DNA from: Thiobacillus sp.
Lineage (GTDB): Bacteria > Pseudomonadota > Gammaproteobacteria > Burkholderiales > Thiobacillaceae
Length of the DNA: 15,322 bases
Direction: 5' to 3'
NCBI GenBank assembly: GCA_020217265.1
Contig: JAIWOS010000011.1
Location: 1-15,322 of the forward strand
Of this stretch, positions 1-7,416 are shown in pieces; within the stretch, counting starts at the first letter, position 1; every line of letters begins with the position of its first letter. Below the pieces are notes generated by a model, which saw only the letters and a list, made by a program, of their open reading frames with translations, searched no databases and was not told where the DNA came from. A program made the position numbers and the translations under genes.

Positions 1-1
1 G

Positions 2-910
2 CTCGAAATCTTCATCCACGCGGCGAGAAAACGCCAGGAAGCGCTCGACCACGTGCTGCTGTTCGGCCCGCCCGGCCTCGGCAAGACCACGCTCGCGCAC
101 ATCATCGCGCGCGAAATGGGGGTGAACCTGCGGCAGACCTCGGGCCCCGTGCTGGAGCGCGCGGGCGATCTCGCCGCGCTGCTCACCAACCTCGAGCCGC
201 ACGACGTGCTGTTCATCGACGAAATCCACCGTCTGAGCCCGGTGGTGGAGGAAGTGCTCTATCCGGCGCTGGAAGATTTCCAGATCGACATCATGATCGG
301 CGAGGGCCCGGCCGCGCGCTCGGTCAAGCTCGACCTGCCGCCCTTCACGCTGGTGGGGGCGACCACCCGCGCCGGCATGCTCACCAATCCTCTGCGCGAC
401 CGCTTCGGCATCGTCGCCCGGCTGGAGTTCTATTCGGCGGAGGAGCTTGGATTCATCGTGCACCGCTCGGCCAACCTGCTGCAGATGAACCTGGATGAAG
501 CCGGCGCGCTGGAAATCGCCCGGCGCTCGCGCGGCACGCCGCGTATCGCCAACCGCCTGTTGCGCCGCGTGCGCGACTACGCCGAGGTGAAGGCGGGCGG
601 GCAGGCGACCGGCGCGGTGGCGGATGCGGCGCTGGTGATGCTCGACGTCGACCGCGCTGGGCTCGACGTGATGGACAGGAAGCTCCTGTCCGCCGTGGTC
701 GAAAAATTCATGGGCGGCCCGGTGGGGCTCGACAACCTCGCCGCCGCCATCGGCGAGGAGCGCGACACCATCGAGGACGTGCTCGAGCCCTACCTCATCC
801 AGCAGGGCTACCTGCAGCGCACCCCGCGCGGCCGCGTCGCCACGCCGCTGGCGTACCGGCATCTAGGGCTCGCCGCCCCTGCAGCCACCCCCAACGCGGA
901 TCTGTTCTGA
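2..910 (+). CDS. ruvB: Holliday junction branch migration ATPase RuvB (5' end outside window)
   Basis: RuvB is the AAA+ motor that, as hexameric rings with RuvA, drives branch migration of Holliday junctions in recombinational repair. The reading frame is open from base 2, so the gene enters from the left edge; 302 residues are visible. By alignment from memory with the E. coli protein, about 40 N-terminal residues are missing. Visible motifs are Walker [10 protein letters not shown] just after the first visible segment ([11 protein letters not shown]), Walker B LFIDEIHR, and the sensor/arginine-finger region [18 protein letters not shown]. The C-terminal winged helix includes [16 protein letters not shown] and ends near [14 protein letters not shown]. 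The stop TGA shares one base with the ATG of ybgC, suggesting translational coupling. The truncation is only the window edge. Identity is very secure. Confidence 0.97.
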   Translation, partial: LEIFIHAARKRQEALDHVLLFGPPGLGKTTLAHIIAREMGVNLRQTSGPVLERAGDLAALLTNLEPHDVLFIDEIHRLSPVVEEVLYPALEDFQIDIMIGEGPAARSVKLDLPPFTLVGATTRAGMLTNPLRDRFGIVARLEFYSAEELGFIVHRSANLLQMNLDEAGALEIARRSRGTPRIANRLLRRVRDYAEVKAGGQATGAVADAALVMLDVDRAGLDVMDRKLLSAVVEKFMGGPVGLDNLAAAIGEERDTIEDVLEPYLIQQGYLQRTPRGRVATPLAYRHLGLAAPAATPNADLF

Positions 911-1311
911 TGGGCTTCGTCTGGCCGGTGCGTGTGTACTGGGAGGACACCGACGCCGGCGGCGTGGTCTATTACGCCAATTACCTCAAGTTTCTCGAAC
1001 GCGCGCGCAGCGAGTGGCTGCGCGCCCTGGGCTTCGAACAGGATGCGCTGCGCGATCACGAAGGCATCGTGTTCGTGGTGCGGCGCGTGGAGATCGACTA
1101 CCTCGCACCGGCGCGCTTCAACGATGCGCTCGAGGTGAGCGTCACGCTCGCCGGACTGGGGCGTGCCAGTCTGGAGATCGAACAGGCCATCCTGCGCGGG
1201 CCAACCCGGTTGGCCGCCGCACGGGTCAAGCTCGCCTGCGTGGATGCCGTCAAGTTCAAACCCGCTAAAATACCCCCGTCCATTCAGGAAGCCGCAGGCC
1301 GCGCAACGTGA
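910..1311 (+). CDS. ybgC: Tol-Pal associated acyl-CoA thioesterase YbgC
   Basis: This is a 133-residue single-domain hotdog-fold thioesterase. YbgC is the first gene of the tol-pal cluster in many proteobacteria and hydrolyses acyl-CoA thioesters in the cytoplasm; a link to phospholipid metabolism has been proposed. The signature WEDTDAGGVVYYANYLKFLE lies at residues 11-30. Asp15 corresponds to the catalytic Asp of the E. coli enzyme, while the residue equivalent to its His25 is Tyr22 here. The ATG overlaps the ruvB stop by one base, and the ybgC stop overlaps the GTG of tolQ by four bases, so it reads as part of one transcript. No separate Shine-Dalgarno (SD) site is needed if translation is coupled. 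Confidence 0.93.
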   Translation: MGFVWPVRVYWEDTDAGGVVYYANYLKFLERARSEWLRALGFEQDALRDHEGIVFVVRRVEIDYLAPARFNDALEVSVTLAGLGRASLEIEQAILRGPTRLAAARVKLACVDAVKFKPAKIPPSIQEAAGRAT

Positions 1312-2000
1312 AACCCGATTTCGGTCAAGACCTCTCGCTCGTCCACCTCATCCTCAACGCCTCGATCCCGGTGCAGATCGTGATGGCGCTGCTCCTGGCG
1401 GCATCGCTCATGTCGTGGTGGTACATCTTCATCAAGCTCTTTGCGTTAAAGCGCGCGATGCGGATCACCGAGCGCTTCGAACGCGAATTCTGGGGCGGCG
1501 GCGACATCAACGCCATGTACCAGCGCATCTCCGCCGAGCGCGACGCGGCGGGCGAGATGGAGCGCATCTTCGAGGCCGGTTTCCGCGAGTTCATGAAGCT
1601 GCGGCGGCAGGCCGGCGTTTCGATCAATGTCGTCATCGACGGCACTCGCCGAGCCATGCGCGCCACCTACCAGCGCGAACTCGACGGCCTCGAATCGCAT
1701 CTGGCGTTTCTCGCCACCGTCGGCTCGGTGTCGCCCTACGTCGGCCTGTTCGGCACCGTATGGGGCATCATGATCGCGTTCATGGGGCTCTCGAGCGTGG
1801 CGCAGGCCACGCTCGCGCAGGTGGCGCCGGGCATCGCCGAGGCGCTGATCGCCACCGCGATGGGCCTGTTCGCCGCGATTCCGGCGGTGATCGGCTACAA
1901 CCGCTACACCCACGACATCGACCGCCTGGCCAACCGCATGGAAAGCTTCATGGAGGAGTTTTCCAACATCCTCCAGCGCCAGGCCACCAAGCCGGCATAA
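1308..2000 (+). CDS. tolQ: Tol-Pal system proton channel subunit TolQ
   Basis: TolQ is an inner-membrane protein of the ExbB/MotA class that, with TolR, forms the proton channel energising TolA. The 230-residue product has the family topology: one hydrophobic segment near residues 15-37 (LILNASIPVQIVMALLLAAS), a cytoplasmic loop of about 90 residues, then two more segments. The conserved TVGSVSPYVGLFGTVWGIM stretch and the VAPGIAEALIATAMGLFAAIPAVI stretch mark helices two and three. The GTG start overlaps the ybgC stop (GTGA). Spacing to tolR is three bases. Length and motifs are normal. Confidence 0.96.
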   Translation: MKPDFGQDLSLVHLILNASIPVQIVMALLLAASLMSWWYIFIKLFALKRAMRITERFEREFWGGGDINAMYQRISAERDAAGEMERIFEAGFREFMKLRRQAGVSINVVIDGTRRAMRATYQRELDGLESHLAFLATVGSVSPYVGLFGTVWGIMIAFMGLSSVAQATLAQVAPGIAEALIATAMGLFAAIPAVIGYNRYTHDIDRLANRMESFMEEFSNILQRQATKPA

Positions 2001-2003
2001 GCC

Positions 2004-2414
2004 ATGGCGCGTACCCGCAAGCAGGTCGCCCAGATCAACGTCGTCCCGATGATAGACGTGATGCTGGTGCTGCTCGTCATCTTCATGGTCACCGCGCCCT
2101 TCATCAACCCGGGCCAGGTCGACCTGCCCAGCGTTGGCAAGACCGCGCAGACGCCGGCGCTGCCGCTCGAAATCATCATCCGCGAAGCGGGCGACTACCA
2201 GCTGCGCGATCGCGCAGCGGGCGGTGAGCCGAGGACGGTGCGCAAGAGCGATCTCGCCGCCGAGATCGCCGCGCTGCATCGCGCGGCGCCGGAGCAGCCG
2301 GTGGTGATCGCGGCGGACAAGAACGTCCGCTACGAAGAAGTCATGAACACGATGTCGCTGCTGCAGAAAGCGCAGATCGGCCGCATCGGCCTGCTCGCAC
2401 GCCCGGCGCCGTGA
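2004..2414 (+). CDS. tolR: Tol-Pal system protein TolR
   Basis: TolR is the ExbD-type partner of TolQ: a bitopic inner-membrane protein whose single helix carries the proton-responsive aspartate and whose periplasmic domain dimerises. The 136-residue product starts MARTRKQVAQINVVPMIDVM. The helix spans about residues 13-35, and Asp18 sits at the position of the essential Asp of E. coli TolR. The rest is a small periplasmic domain ending near VMNTMSLLQKAQIGRIGLL. No strong SD precedes the ATG, which lies three bases after the tolQ stop, so coupling is likely. The stop overlaps the tolA GTG by four bases. Confidence 0.95.
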   Translation: MARTRKQVAQINVVPMIDVMLVLLVIFMVTAPFINPGQVDLPSVGKTAQTPALPLEIIIREAGDYQLRDRAAGGEPRTVRKSDLAAEIAALHRAAPEQPVVIAADKNVRYEEVMNTMSLLQKAQIGRIGLLARPAP

Positions 2415-3310
2415 TCGACGCCGCGGACGCCCCGCACCTCGCCCGCCCCGGCACCAGCATCGCCGCGGGGGTGCTGGCGCTCGGCGTGCACGCGGCCTTT
2501 CTGCTGCTGCTGGTGGTGGGCGTGTCGTGGCAGACCGAGCACCCCGCGCCGGTGATGGTCGACCTGTGGGAAGCCCTGCCGGCCGAACCGTCGCCACCTC
2601 CCGTGGCGGACCCCCGGCCGCAGCCGGAACCGCCGCCCATGCCCGAGCCGGTCAGACAGGTGCCGCCGCCCCCGCCGCCCGTGGCCAAGGAGGTGCCTGC
2701 GCCGAAGGCGCCCGACATCGCGCTCGAAAAGAAAAAAGCCGAGCAGGAAAAAAAGAAAGCCGAAGCGGCGCGGCTGGAAAAGCTCAAGGCCATGCAGGCG
2801 GCCGAGGACAAGGCGCTGGCCGACGCGGCGCGCATCGAAGCCGAGGCGATGAAGCGCGCGCAGGAAAAGCAGCTCGCCGAGAAAAAGAAGCGCGAGCTGC
2901 TGCGGCAGATGGAAGAAGACGAGCTCATGCAGAAAATGGCCGCCGAGGACGCGGCGAGCGAGGCGCGCCACGTCAGGCAGGCCGAGGCGCGCGCGCTGGC
3001 AGGCCAGAGGCAGGCAGCGGTCGCGAAAACTATCGGCCAGTACCGCGACATGATCAGCGCGGCGGTGCGCGGCAACACCCGCCTGCCCGACGATCTCAAG
3101 GGCAATCCCGAAGTGCGCTTCTGGGTGAGGCTGCTGCCCACCGGCGAAGTGACCGACATCAAGCTCACCAAATCCAGCGGCAACGCCGCCTACGACGACG
3201 CGGTGGAACGCGCGATCCGCAAGTCTTCGCCCTTGCCGCTGCCGGCCGACGCCGAGGCAAAACGCGCGTTCGTGCCGGAACTTTCCTTCGTTCACCGCCC
3301 CAAAGAGTGA
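2411..3310 (+). CDS. tolA: Tol-Pal system trans-envelope protein TolA
   Basis: TolA is anchored in the inner membrane, driven by TolQR, and reaches across the periplasm to TolB and Pal. The 299-residue product has three parts. A membrane anchor at about residues 14-38 contains His27 (LGVHAAFLLLLVVG), similar to the His in TolA/TonB anchors. A Pro-rich stretch and a long Lys/Glu/Ala-rich helix follow (about 90-205). The C-terminal globular TonB-like domain contains the conserved GNPEVRFWVRLLPTGEVTDI and YDDAVERAI segments. It is shorter than E. coli TolA (421 residues), mostly in the helix, a part that varies freely. The GTG start overlaps the tolR stop (GTGA). Confidence 0.95.
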   Translation: MIDAADAPHLARPGTSIAAGVLALGVHAAFLLLLVVGVSWQTEHPAPVMVDLWEALPAEPSPPPVADPRPQPEPPPMPEPVRQVPPPPPPVAKEVPAPKAPDIALEKKKAEQEKKKAEAARLEKLKAMQAAEDKALADAARIEAEAMKRAQEKQLAEKKKRELLRQMEEDELMQKMAAEDAASEARHVRQAEARALAGQRQAAVAKTIGQYRDMISAAVRGNTRLPDDLKGNPEVRFWVRLLPTGEVTDIKLTKSSGNAAYDDAVERAIRKSSPLPLPADAEAKRAFVPELSFVHRPKE

Positions 3311-3373
3311 GCGTTTGCGCGGCGCCGTGACGCGGTTTCAGGCGTTCGCCGCGCGGCAAGGCGTCATCCGGGC

Positions 3374-3384
3374 TATGTTAAACT
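3374..3384 (+). promoter_or_regulatory. Possible -10 element upstream of tolB
   Basis: The tolA-tolB gap is the largest in the tol block (115 bases). It contains the AT-rich run TATGTTAAACT, which offers TATGTT or an extended TGT-TAAACT as a -10 box. I see no convincing -35 box at 16-18 bases upstream, so this internal promoter is tentative. Confidence 0.25.
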
Positions 3385-3425
3385 CGCCCGGCAATCCAGC
3401 TTCTTCGTTCGAGATCGCATTTCCC

Positions 3426-4700
3426 ATGTTGCGTGCCGTCCTGCTGTTCCCGCTGCTGTGTCTGACCCTGCTGTGCGCGCCCTTCGCCGCCCGCGCAGCG
3501 ATGGAAATCCAGGTGGTCGGCGGCGCGGCCAACAAGATCGCGCTGGCGATGGTGCCGTTCCAGACCGCCCCGGGCCAGCCGCTGCCGGCGCTCACCCAGA
3601 TCGCCGGCGACGACCTCAACCGCAGCGGACAGATCAAGCTTGTCGACGTCAGCGGCACGCAGCCGCCGTTCGAGCCTTCGCAGGTCAACTACGGCGTGTG
3701 GCGCGGCAAGGGCGCCGAGGCGCTGGTGATCGGCCAGGTCATGGCGCTGCCGGGCGGCCGTTTCGAGGTGCGCTTCCGCCTGCTCGACGTCGTCAAGCAG
3801 ACCCAGCTCGCCGGCTACAGCTACAACATCGCGCCCGAGCAGTGGCGCGCCACGGCGCACCAGATCGCCGACATCGTCTACGAAAAGCTCACCGGCACGC
3901 CGGGCGCGTTCGGCAGCCGCATCGCCTACGTGCAGAAGCAGGGCCGCCGCTACGAACTGCGCGTGGCCGACGCCGACGGGCAAAACCCGCGCACCGTGGT
4001 GCGTTCGGACGAGCCCCTGATCTCCCCCAATTTCTCGCCCGATGGCCGGCGCCTGGTCTACGTCTCGTTCGAGGACAAGAAACCCGTGGTCTACGTGCAG
4101 TCGCTCGCCGACGGCAGCCGCCGCAAGGTCGCGGCCTTCAAGGGCTCCAACTCCGCACCGGCCTGGTCGCCCGACGGCCGCCGCCTCGCGGTGGTGCTCA
4201 CGCGCGACGAAGCCTCGCAGATCTATCTCATCAACGCCGACGGCAGCGGGCTGACCCGGCTCACCCAGGGCGGCAACCTCGACACCGAACCGGTGTTCTC
4301 GCCGGACGGGCAGACGATTTACTTCACGTCCGACCGCGGCGGCAGCCCGCAGATCTATCGCGTTTCCGTCAACGGCGGCGACGCCAAGCGCGTGACCTTC
4401 AACGGCAGTTACAACGTGTCGCCCGCGATCAGCCCGGACGGCCGCTATCTCGCCTACATCGGCCGCGACGAAGGCCGCTTCCGTGTGGTTCTGCAGGAAC
4501 TCGCCTCCGGCCAGACGCGCGTGCTGACCGATTCCGCGCGCGACGAATCGCCGGCATTCGCGCCCAACGGTCAGGCCGTGCTCTACGCCACGGTGCAGGG
4601 CGGACGTGGCGTACTCGGTACCGTCAGCCTCGACGGCAAGACCCGGGCGCGCCTGTCGGAGTCCGGCGTCGATGCGCGCGAACCCGCGTGGGGGCCCTGA
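3426..4700 (+). CDS. tolB: Tol-Pal system periplasmic beta-propeller protein TolB
   Basis: TolB is the periplasmic partner of Pal that TolA displaces during outer-membrane constriction. I chose the ATG at 3426, because translation from there begins with a classic signal peptide, MLRAVLLFPLLCLTLLCAPF followed by AARA-AMEIQ, with cleavage after about residue 24. The frame is open further upstream (ATG at 3375), but that would bury the signal peptide. From 3426 the product is 424 residues, normal for TolB. Residues to about 160 form the N-terminal domain; the rest is a six-bladed propeller with repeated SPDGRRL/SPDG motifs (FSPDGRRLVY, WSPDGRRLAV, FSPDGQTIYF, ISPDGRYLAY, FAPNGQAVLY). It follows tolA at 115 bases and may have its own promoter. 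Confidence 0.95.
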   Translation: MLRAVLLFPLLCLTLLCAPFAARAAMEIQVVGGAANKIALAMVPFQTAPGQPLPALTQIAGDDLNRSGQIKLVDVSGTQPPFEPSQVNYGVWRGKGAEALVIGQVMALPGGRFEVRFRLLDVVKQTQLAGYSYNIAPEQWRATAHQIADIVYEKLTGTPGAFGSRIAYVQKQGRRYELRVADADGQNPRTVVRSDEPLISPNFSPDGRRLVYVSFEDKKPVVYVQSLADGSRRKVAAFKGSNSAPAWSPDGRRLAVVLTRDEASQIYLINADGSGLTRLTQGGNLDTEPVFSPDGQTIYFTSDRGGSPQIYRVSVNGGDAKRVTFNGSYNVSPAISPDGRYLAYIGRDEGRFRVVLQELASGQTRVLTDSARDESPAFAPNGQAVLYATVQGGRGVLGTVSLDGKTRARLSESGVDAREPAWGP

Positions 4701-4750
4701 TCCGCTTGCAATCATTTTCGCACCCGACTTTTCAGAAAGCAGGAACACTC

Positions 4751-5110
4751 ATGTTTTACAGAACGAACCCTCTCGCCGTGCTGGTTCTCCTTGCCGGCTG
4801 CGCAAGCACCCAGCAGGCCGCCGTCGAGCCTGTGGCCGTGCCCGTTCCGCCGGTCGCCGAACCGGCGCCTGTGCCGCAAGCGGCGGTCGCGCAGGCGCCC
4901 GAACGCGAGCGCACGCTGGTGGTGGCCGACGTGACGCCCGCGCAGCAGACATCCGCCAAACCGGCCGCAGCGCAGCCGACCGCAGCGCAGCCGGCCGCCG
5001 ACCCCTATCATTACCAATGCATGCTCGCCTGGTCCAAAGGCCTGCAGGGCGCCCTGGCGCCCTGGACGCAGACCGCGCAGGCGTGCGATACGCGCACACC
5101 CAAGCCCTGA
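4751..5110 (+). CDS. Small Pro/Ala-rich lipoprotein between tolB and pal, function unknown
   Basis: This 119-residue product is not one I recognise. It begins MFYRTNPLAVLVLLAGC, a good type II signal peptide with lipobox L-A-G-C and lipidated Cys17, so it should be a membrane-anchored lipoprotein. Residue 18 after the Cys is Ala, giving no inner-membrane retention signal, so outer-membrane sorting is plausible. Residues 23-83 are low-complexity Pro/Ala/Val/Gln, including a short repeat (AAAQPTAAQPAA, from a tandem 15-bp DNA repeat at about 4965-4998). The C-terminal 35 residues are more ordered and carry two cysteines, Cys90 and Cys112, which could form a disulfide. The ATG follows an AGGA at 4741. 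It lies 50 bases after tolB and 25 before pal, same strand, so it is probably co-transcribed and works with Tol-Pal. Confidence 0.8.
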   Translation: MFYRTNPLAVLVLLAGCASTQQAAVEPVAVPVPPVAEPAPVPQAAVAQAPERERTLVVADVTPAQQTSAKPAAAQPTAAQPAADPYHYQCMLAWSKGLQGALAPWTQTAQACDTRTPKP

Positions 5111-5135
5111 GCGGCGACGACACGAGGAGAGAACG

Positions 5136-5759
5136 ATGAAAAAGATGCTTTGGCCCATTCTGCTTGCGCTGGTCGTGTCGGCATGCGGCACCACCGGCGG
5201 CAAGGAAGCCACGGTGGAAGACCGTACGGGCGGCAAATCCGGTACAACCGTGGGCGCCAGTGGCCAGGGTGCGGATGCCGGCAAGCCGGCAACGCCGGCG
5301 GGTGGGGCGGAAACCGCCGCGCTCGGCGGTTCCGGCGTCTCGGGCAACGCGCTCGATGGCAAGCAGCTCGACGGCGGCAGCGGCAAGTTCAGTGGTGACG
5401 AGCGCAAGAACCCGGCCAGCCCGCTGTCCAAGCGCAGCATCTACTTCGATTACGACAGCTTCGTGGTGAAGGATGAGTATCGCCCGGCGCTGGAGGCGCA
5501 TGCCGCTTTCCTGCTGGCCAACAAGGGCGCGCACGTGATCCTGCAGGGCAACACCGACGAACGCGGCAGCCGCGAATACAACCTCGCGCTGGGACAGAGG
5601 CGGGCCGAGGCGGTGCGCAAGGCGCTGGCGGTGCTGGGCGTGTCGGACGCGCAGCTCGAAGCCGTGAGCTTCGGCGAGGAAAAGCCGCGCAAGGAAGGCG
5701 ACAGCGAGGAAGCCTACGCCGAGAACCGCCGCGTCGACGTGGTTTACACCGACGAATAA
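5136..5759 (+). CDS. pal: Peptidoglycan-associated lipoprotein Pal
   Basis: Pal is an outer-membrane lipoprotein whose OmpA-like domain binds peptidoglycan and TolB. The 207-residue product has a lipoprotein signal MKKMLWPILLALVVSAC with Cys17. A Gly/Ala-rich linker follows (about 20-95), longer than in E. coli Pal. The OmpA domain starts at SIYFDYDSFVV. The peptidoglycan-binding signature NTDERGSREYNLALGQRRAE is intact, as is the final NRRVDVVY. The ATG is preceded by a strong SD, GAGGAGA at 5124-5130, five bases upstream. It is part of the tol operon and is followed after nine bases by cpoB. Confidence 0.96.
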   Translation: MKKMLWPILLALVVSACGTTGGKEATVEDRTGGKSGTTVGASGQGADAGKPATPAGGAETAALGGSGVSGNALDGKQLDGGSGKFSGDERKNPASPLSKRSIYFDYDSFVVKDEYRPALEAHAAFLLANKGAHVILQGNTDERGSREYNLALGQRRAEAVRKALAVLGVSDAQLEAVSFGEEKPRKEGDSEEAYAENRRVDVVYTDE

Positions 5760-5768
5760 GCCTGCGCG

Positions 5769-6641
5769 ATGCTGCCGATCCGCCGTCTCTGCCTTGTCCT
5801 GCCGCTGGCCATGCCGATGCCGGCGTCGGCCCAGCTGTTCGGCGGCAACACGGCCGAACTGGCGGCGCAGGTGCAGAGCGTGCAACAAAGGCTCGACGCG
5901 CTCGACGCCCGGCTGGGCAAGCTTGAAGGTCTGGTCCAGCAGAATCAGCAACTGCTGGGGCTGCTGAAGGAAGTCGAAACGCTCAAGTCCGAGGTTGCGA
6001 AAATGCGCGGCCAGGACGAGATGCAGGCGCACCAGATCGATACGCTAGGCAAGCGCCAGAACGATCTGTATGTCGATCTCGATCAGCGGTTGAGCGAGCT
6101 GGCCAAGGCAAATGCCAGACCCCCGCAGGCCGCAGCGGCACCGGCGGTAACGCCTGCGCCGCCAGCGGCCGCGCCTTCCGCGTCGCCGCCTGTCGCCACG
6201 CCGGCTACTCCAGCTACGCCCGCGGCCGCTGTGGCGGCGACCCCCGCCCCGCCGCAGCTTGACCCACTGGTCGAGTCGCGCACCTACGAAGCGGCGCTCA
6301 ACCATTTCCGTGAAGCCAACTACGCCGGCGCCATCGCCGGCTTCAAGGGCTTTCTCAAGGCCTACCCCGACAGCGCGCTCGCGCCCAACGCGCAATACTG
6401 GATCGGGTATTCCTACTACGCGCTCAAGGACTACAAATCCGCGCTGGCGCATCAGCAGAAGCTTGTCGCGTCCTATCCCGGCAGCGCCAAGGTGCCGGAT
6501 GCGCTGCTCAACATCGCCACCAACCAGATCGCGCTCGACAATCTCGACGGTGCGAAGAAGACGCTCGAGGAACTGGTGGTCAAGCACCCGGGCACCAATG
6601 CCGCCACGCTCGCCAGCCGCCGCCTGGCCGCGCTGAAGTAA
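5769..6641 (+). CDS. cpoB: Cell division coordinator CpoB (YbgF), periplasmic TPR protein
   Basis: CpoB is a periplasmic protein that links Tol activity to septal peptidoglycan synthesis in E. coli. The 290-residue product has a signal peptide MLPIRRLCLVLPLAMPMPASA cleaved before Gln22. A coiled coil of about residues 28-105 (LAAQVQSVQQRLDALDARLG onward) serves for trimerisation. An Ala/Pro low-complexity linker spans about 112-158. C-terminal tetratricopeptide repeats run from YEAALNHFREANYAGAIAGF to the end, with typical YPDS/HPGT turns. It closes the tol block with tandem stops TAA TAA. The linker is simple sequence and may vary between strains. Length is a little above E. coli YbgF. Confidence 0.93.
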   Translation: MLPIRRLCLVLPLAMPMPASAQLFGGNTAELAAQVQSVQQRLDALDARLGKLEGLVQQNQQLLGLLKEVETLKSEVAKMRGQDEMQAHQIDTLGKRQNDLYVDLDQRLSELAKANARPPQAAAAPAVTPAPPAAAPSASPPVATPATPATPAAAVAATPAPPQLDPLVESRTYEAALNHFREANYAGAIAGFKGFLKAYPDSALAPNAQYWIGYSYYALKDYKSALAHQQKLVASYPGSAKVPDALLNIATNQIALDNLDGAKKTLEELVVKHPGTNAATLASRRLAALK

Positions 6642-6648
6642 TAAGGCC

Positions 6649-7416
6649 GTGGCCGAAACGACCGTCACGCTCCACCCGCAAGGGGCAGGCCGTGGTTGTA
6701 ATGACGCTGAAGCGCCAACAACCACGCTCTACCCGCAAGGAGTAGGCCGTGGTTGTAAAGACGCTGAAGCGTCAACAACCACGCTCCGCCTCACGGAGGT
6801 TTTTCTTTCCTTGCAGGGCGAAACCAGCCGGACCGGGCTGCCGACGGTCTTCGTCCGGCTGGCGGGCTGCCCCCTGCGCTGTCGCTGGTGCGATACGACC
6901 TACAGTTTCCAGGGCGGCGAAACCGTCACGCTTTCCGCCTTGCTGGCGCGCGTTGCCGATTTCGGCGTGCCCAACGTGTGCGTGACCGGCGGCGAGCCGC
7001 TGGCGCAGAAGAACTGCCTGCCGCTGTTGGTCGCACTGGCGGACGCCGGCTATTCGGTATCTCTGGAAACCAGCGGCGCACTGGACGTCTCCGCCGTCGA
7101 TCCGCGTGTCTCGCGCATCGTCGACATCAAGCCGCCGGGCTCGGGTGAGGCGGAACGCAACCGCTGGGAGAACCTCGCGTATCTTGGTGCTCACGACGAG
7201 ATCAAGTTCGTGCTGGCCGACCGCGAGGATTACGAGTGGGCGCGCGCCATCCTGCTGGAAAAGCGCCTGGCGGAACGCGTGCCCGTGCTGTTGTCGCCGG
7301 TGCAGGGCGAACTGCCTCCCGCACAGCTCGCCGAATGGATTCTGGCCGACCGCCTGCCGGTGCGCATGCAGGTTCAGCTGCACAAGATCCTGTGGGGTAA
7401 CACGCCGGGCAAATGA
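6649..7416 (+). CDS. queE: 7-carboxy-7-deazaguanine synthase QueE with N-terminal repeat insertion
   Basis: QueE is a radical-SAM enzyme that converts 6-carboxytetrahydropterin to 7-carboxy-7-deazaguanine in queuosine synthesis. The cluster motif CPLRCRWC gives Cys74, Cys78 and Cys81 (CX3CX2C), and VTGGEPL is the SAM-binding segment. The 255-residue product exceeds the usual ~210-220. Residues 9-46 consist of two 19-residue repeats ([19 protein letters not shown] and [19 protein letters not shown]). Without them the N terminus would read [20 protein letters not shown], a normal QueE start. GTG 6649 is the only start available: in frame there is a stop at 6634 and no other ATG or GTG before the conserved [11 protein letters not shown]. 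The SD (AAGG) is weak and close. The gene overlaps queC by four bases (ATGA). If queE is functional, the repeats must be translated. Confidence 0.93.
   Translation: MAETTVTLHPQGAGRGCNDAEAPTTTLYPQGVGRGCKDAEASTTTLRLTEVFLSLQGETSRTGLPTVFVRLAGCPLRCRWCDTTYSFQGGETVTLSALLARVADFGVPNVCVTGGEPLAQKNCLPLLVALADAGYSVSLETSGALDVSAVDPRVSRIVDIKPPGSGEAERNRWENLAYLGAHDEIKFVLADREDYEWARAILLEKRLAERVPVLLSPVQGELPPAQLAEWILADRLPVRMQVQLHKILWGNTPGK
6667..6723 (+). repeat. Intragenic palindromic repeat unit, copy 1 (57 bp, in queE)
   Basis: This is the first of two tandem 57-bp units inside queE, starting with ACGCTC. It differs from copy 2 at five positions. Outer arms CGTGGTTGT (6691-6699) and ACAACCACG (6718-6726) are a perfect 9-bp inverted repeat, the right arm running three bases into copy 2. 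The inner arms GACGCT (6703-6708) and AGCGCC (6711-6716) have one mismatch. The length is divisible by three and adds 19 codons without a stop. Confidence 0.9.
6724..6780 (+). repeat. Intragenic palindromic repeat unit, copy 2 (57 bp, in queE)
   Basis: This is the second unit, exactly 57 bp after copy 1 and also opening with ACGCTC; ACGCTC appears a third time at 6781 where normal queE coding resumes. Outer arms CGTGGTTGT (6748-6756) and ACAACCACG (6775-6783) pair perfectly. The inner arms GACGCT (6760-6765) and AGCGTC (6768-6773) also pair perfectly around GA. In RNA this gives a two-part hairpin about 60-75 codon-bases into the message. Confidence 0.9.

Noticed and set aside
2..910. ruvB as a truncated pseudogene
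   Set aside because: The frame is open to the window edge and all motifs are intact; the loss is due to the window boundary.
3315..3425. Earlier in-frame starts for tolB
   Set aside because: They would put 17-37 residues in front of a typical signal peptide; the ATG at 3426 gives the normal TolB length.
1446..6032. Long minus-strand open frames (up to about 450 codons) opposite tolQ to cpoB
   Set aside because: They are mirror frames of high-GC genes with strong family matches on the plus strand; their translations are Arg/Ala/His-rich with no recognisable domain.
6642..6667. preQ1 riboswitch upstream of queE
   Set aside because: The gap from cpoB to queE is only seven bases and has no room for an aptamer.
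6667..6780. CRISPR array
   Set aside because: Only two directly abutting 57-bp units, no spacers, and the region is coding.
6667..6786. Insertion sequence or frameshift in queE
   Set aside because: No transposase; the insert keeps the frame and the radical-SAM core is complete.
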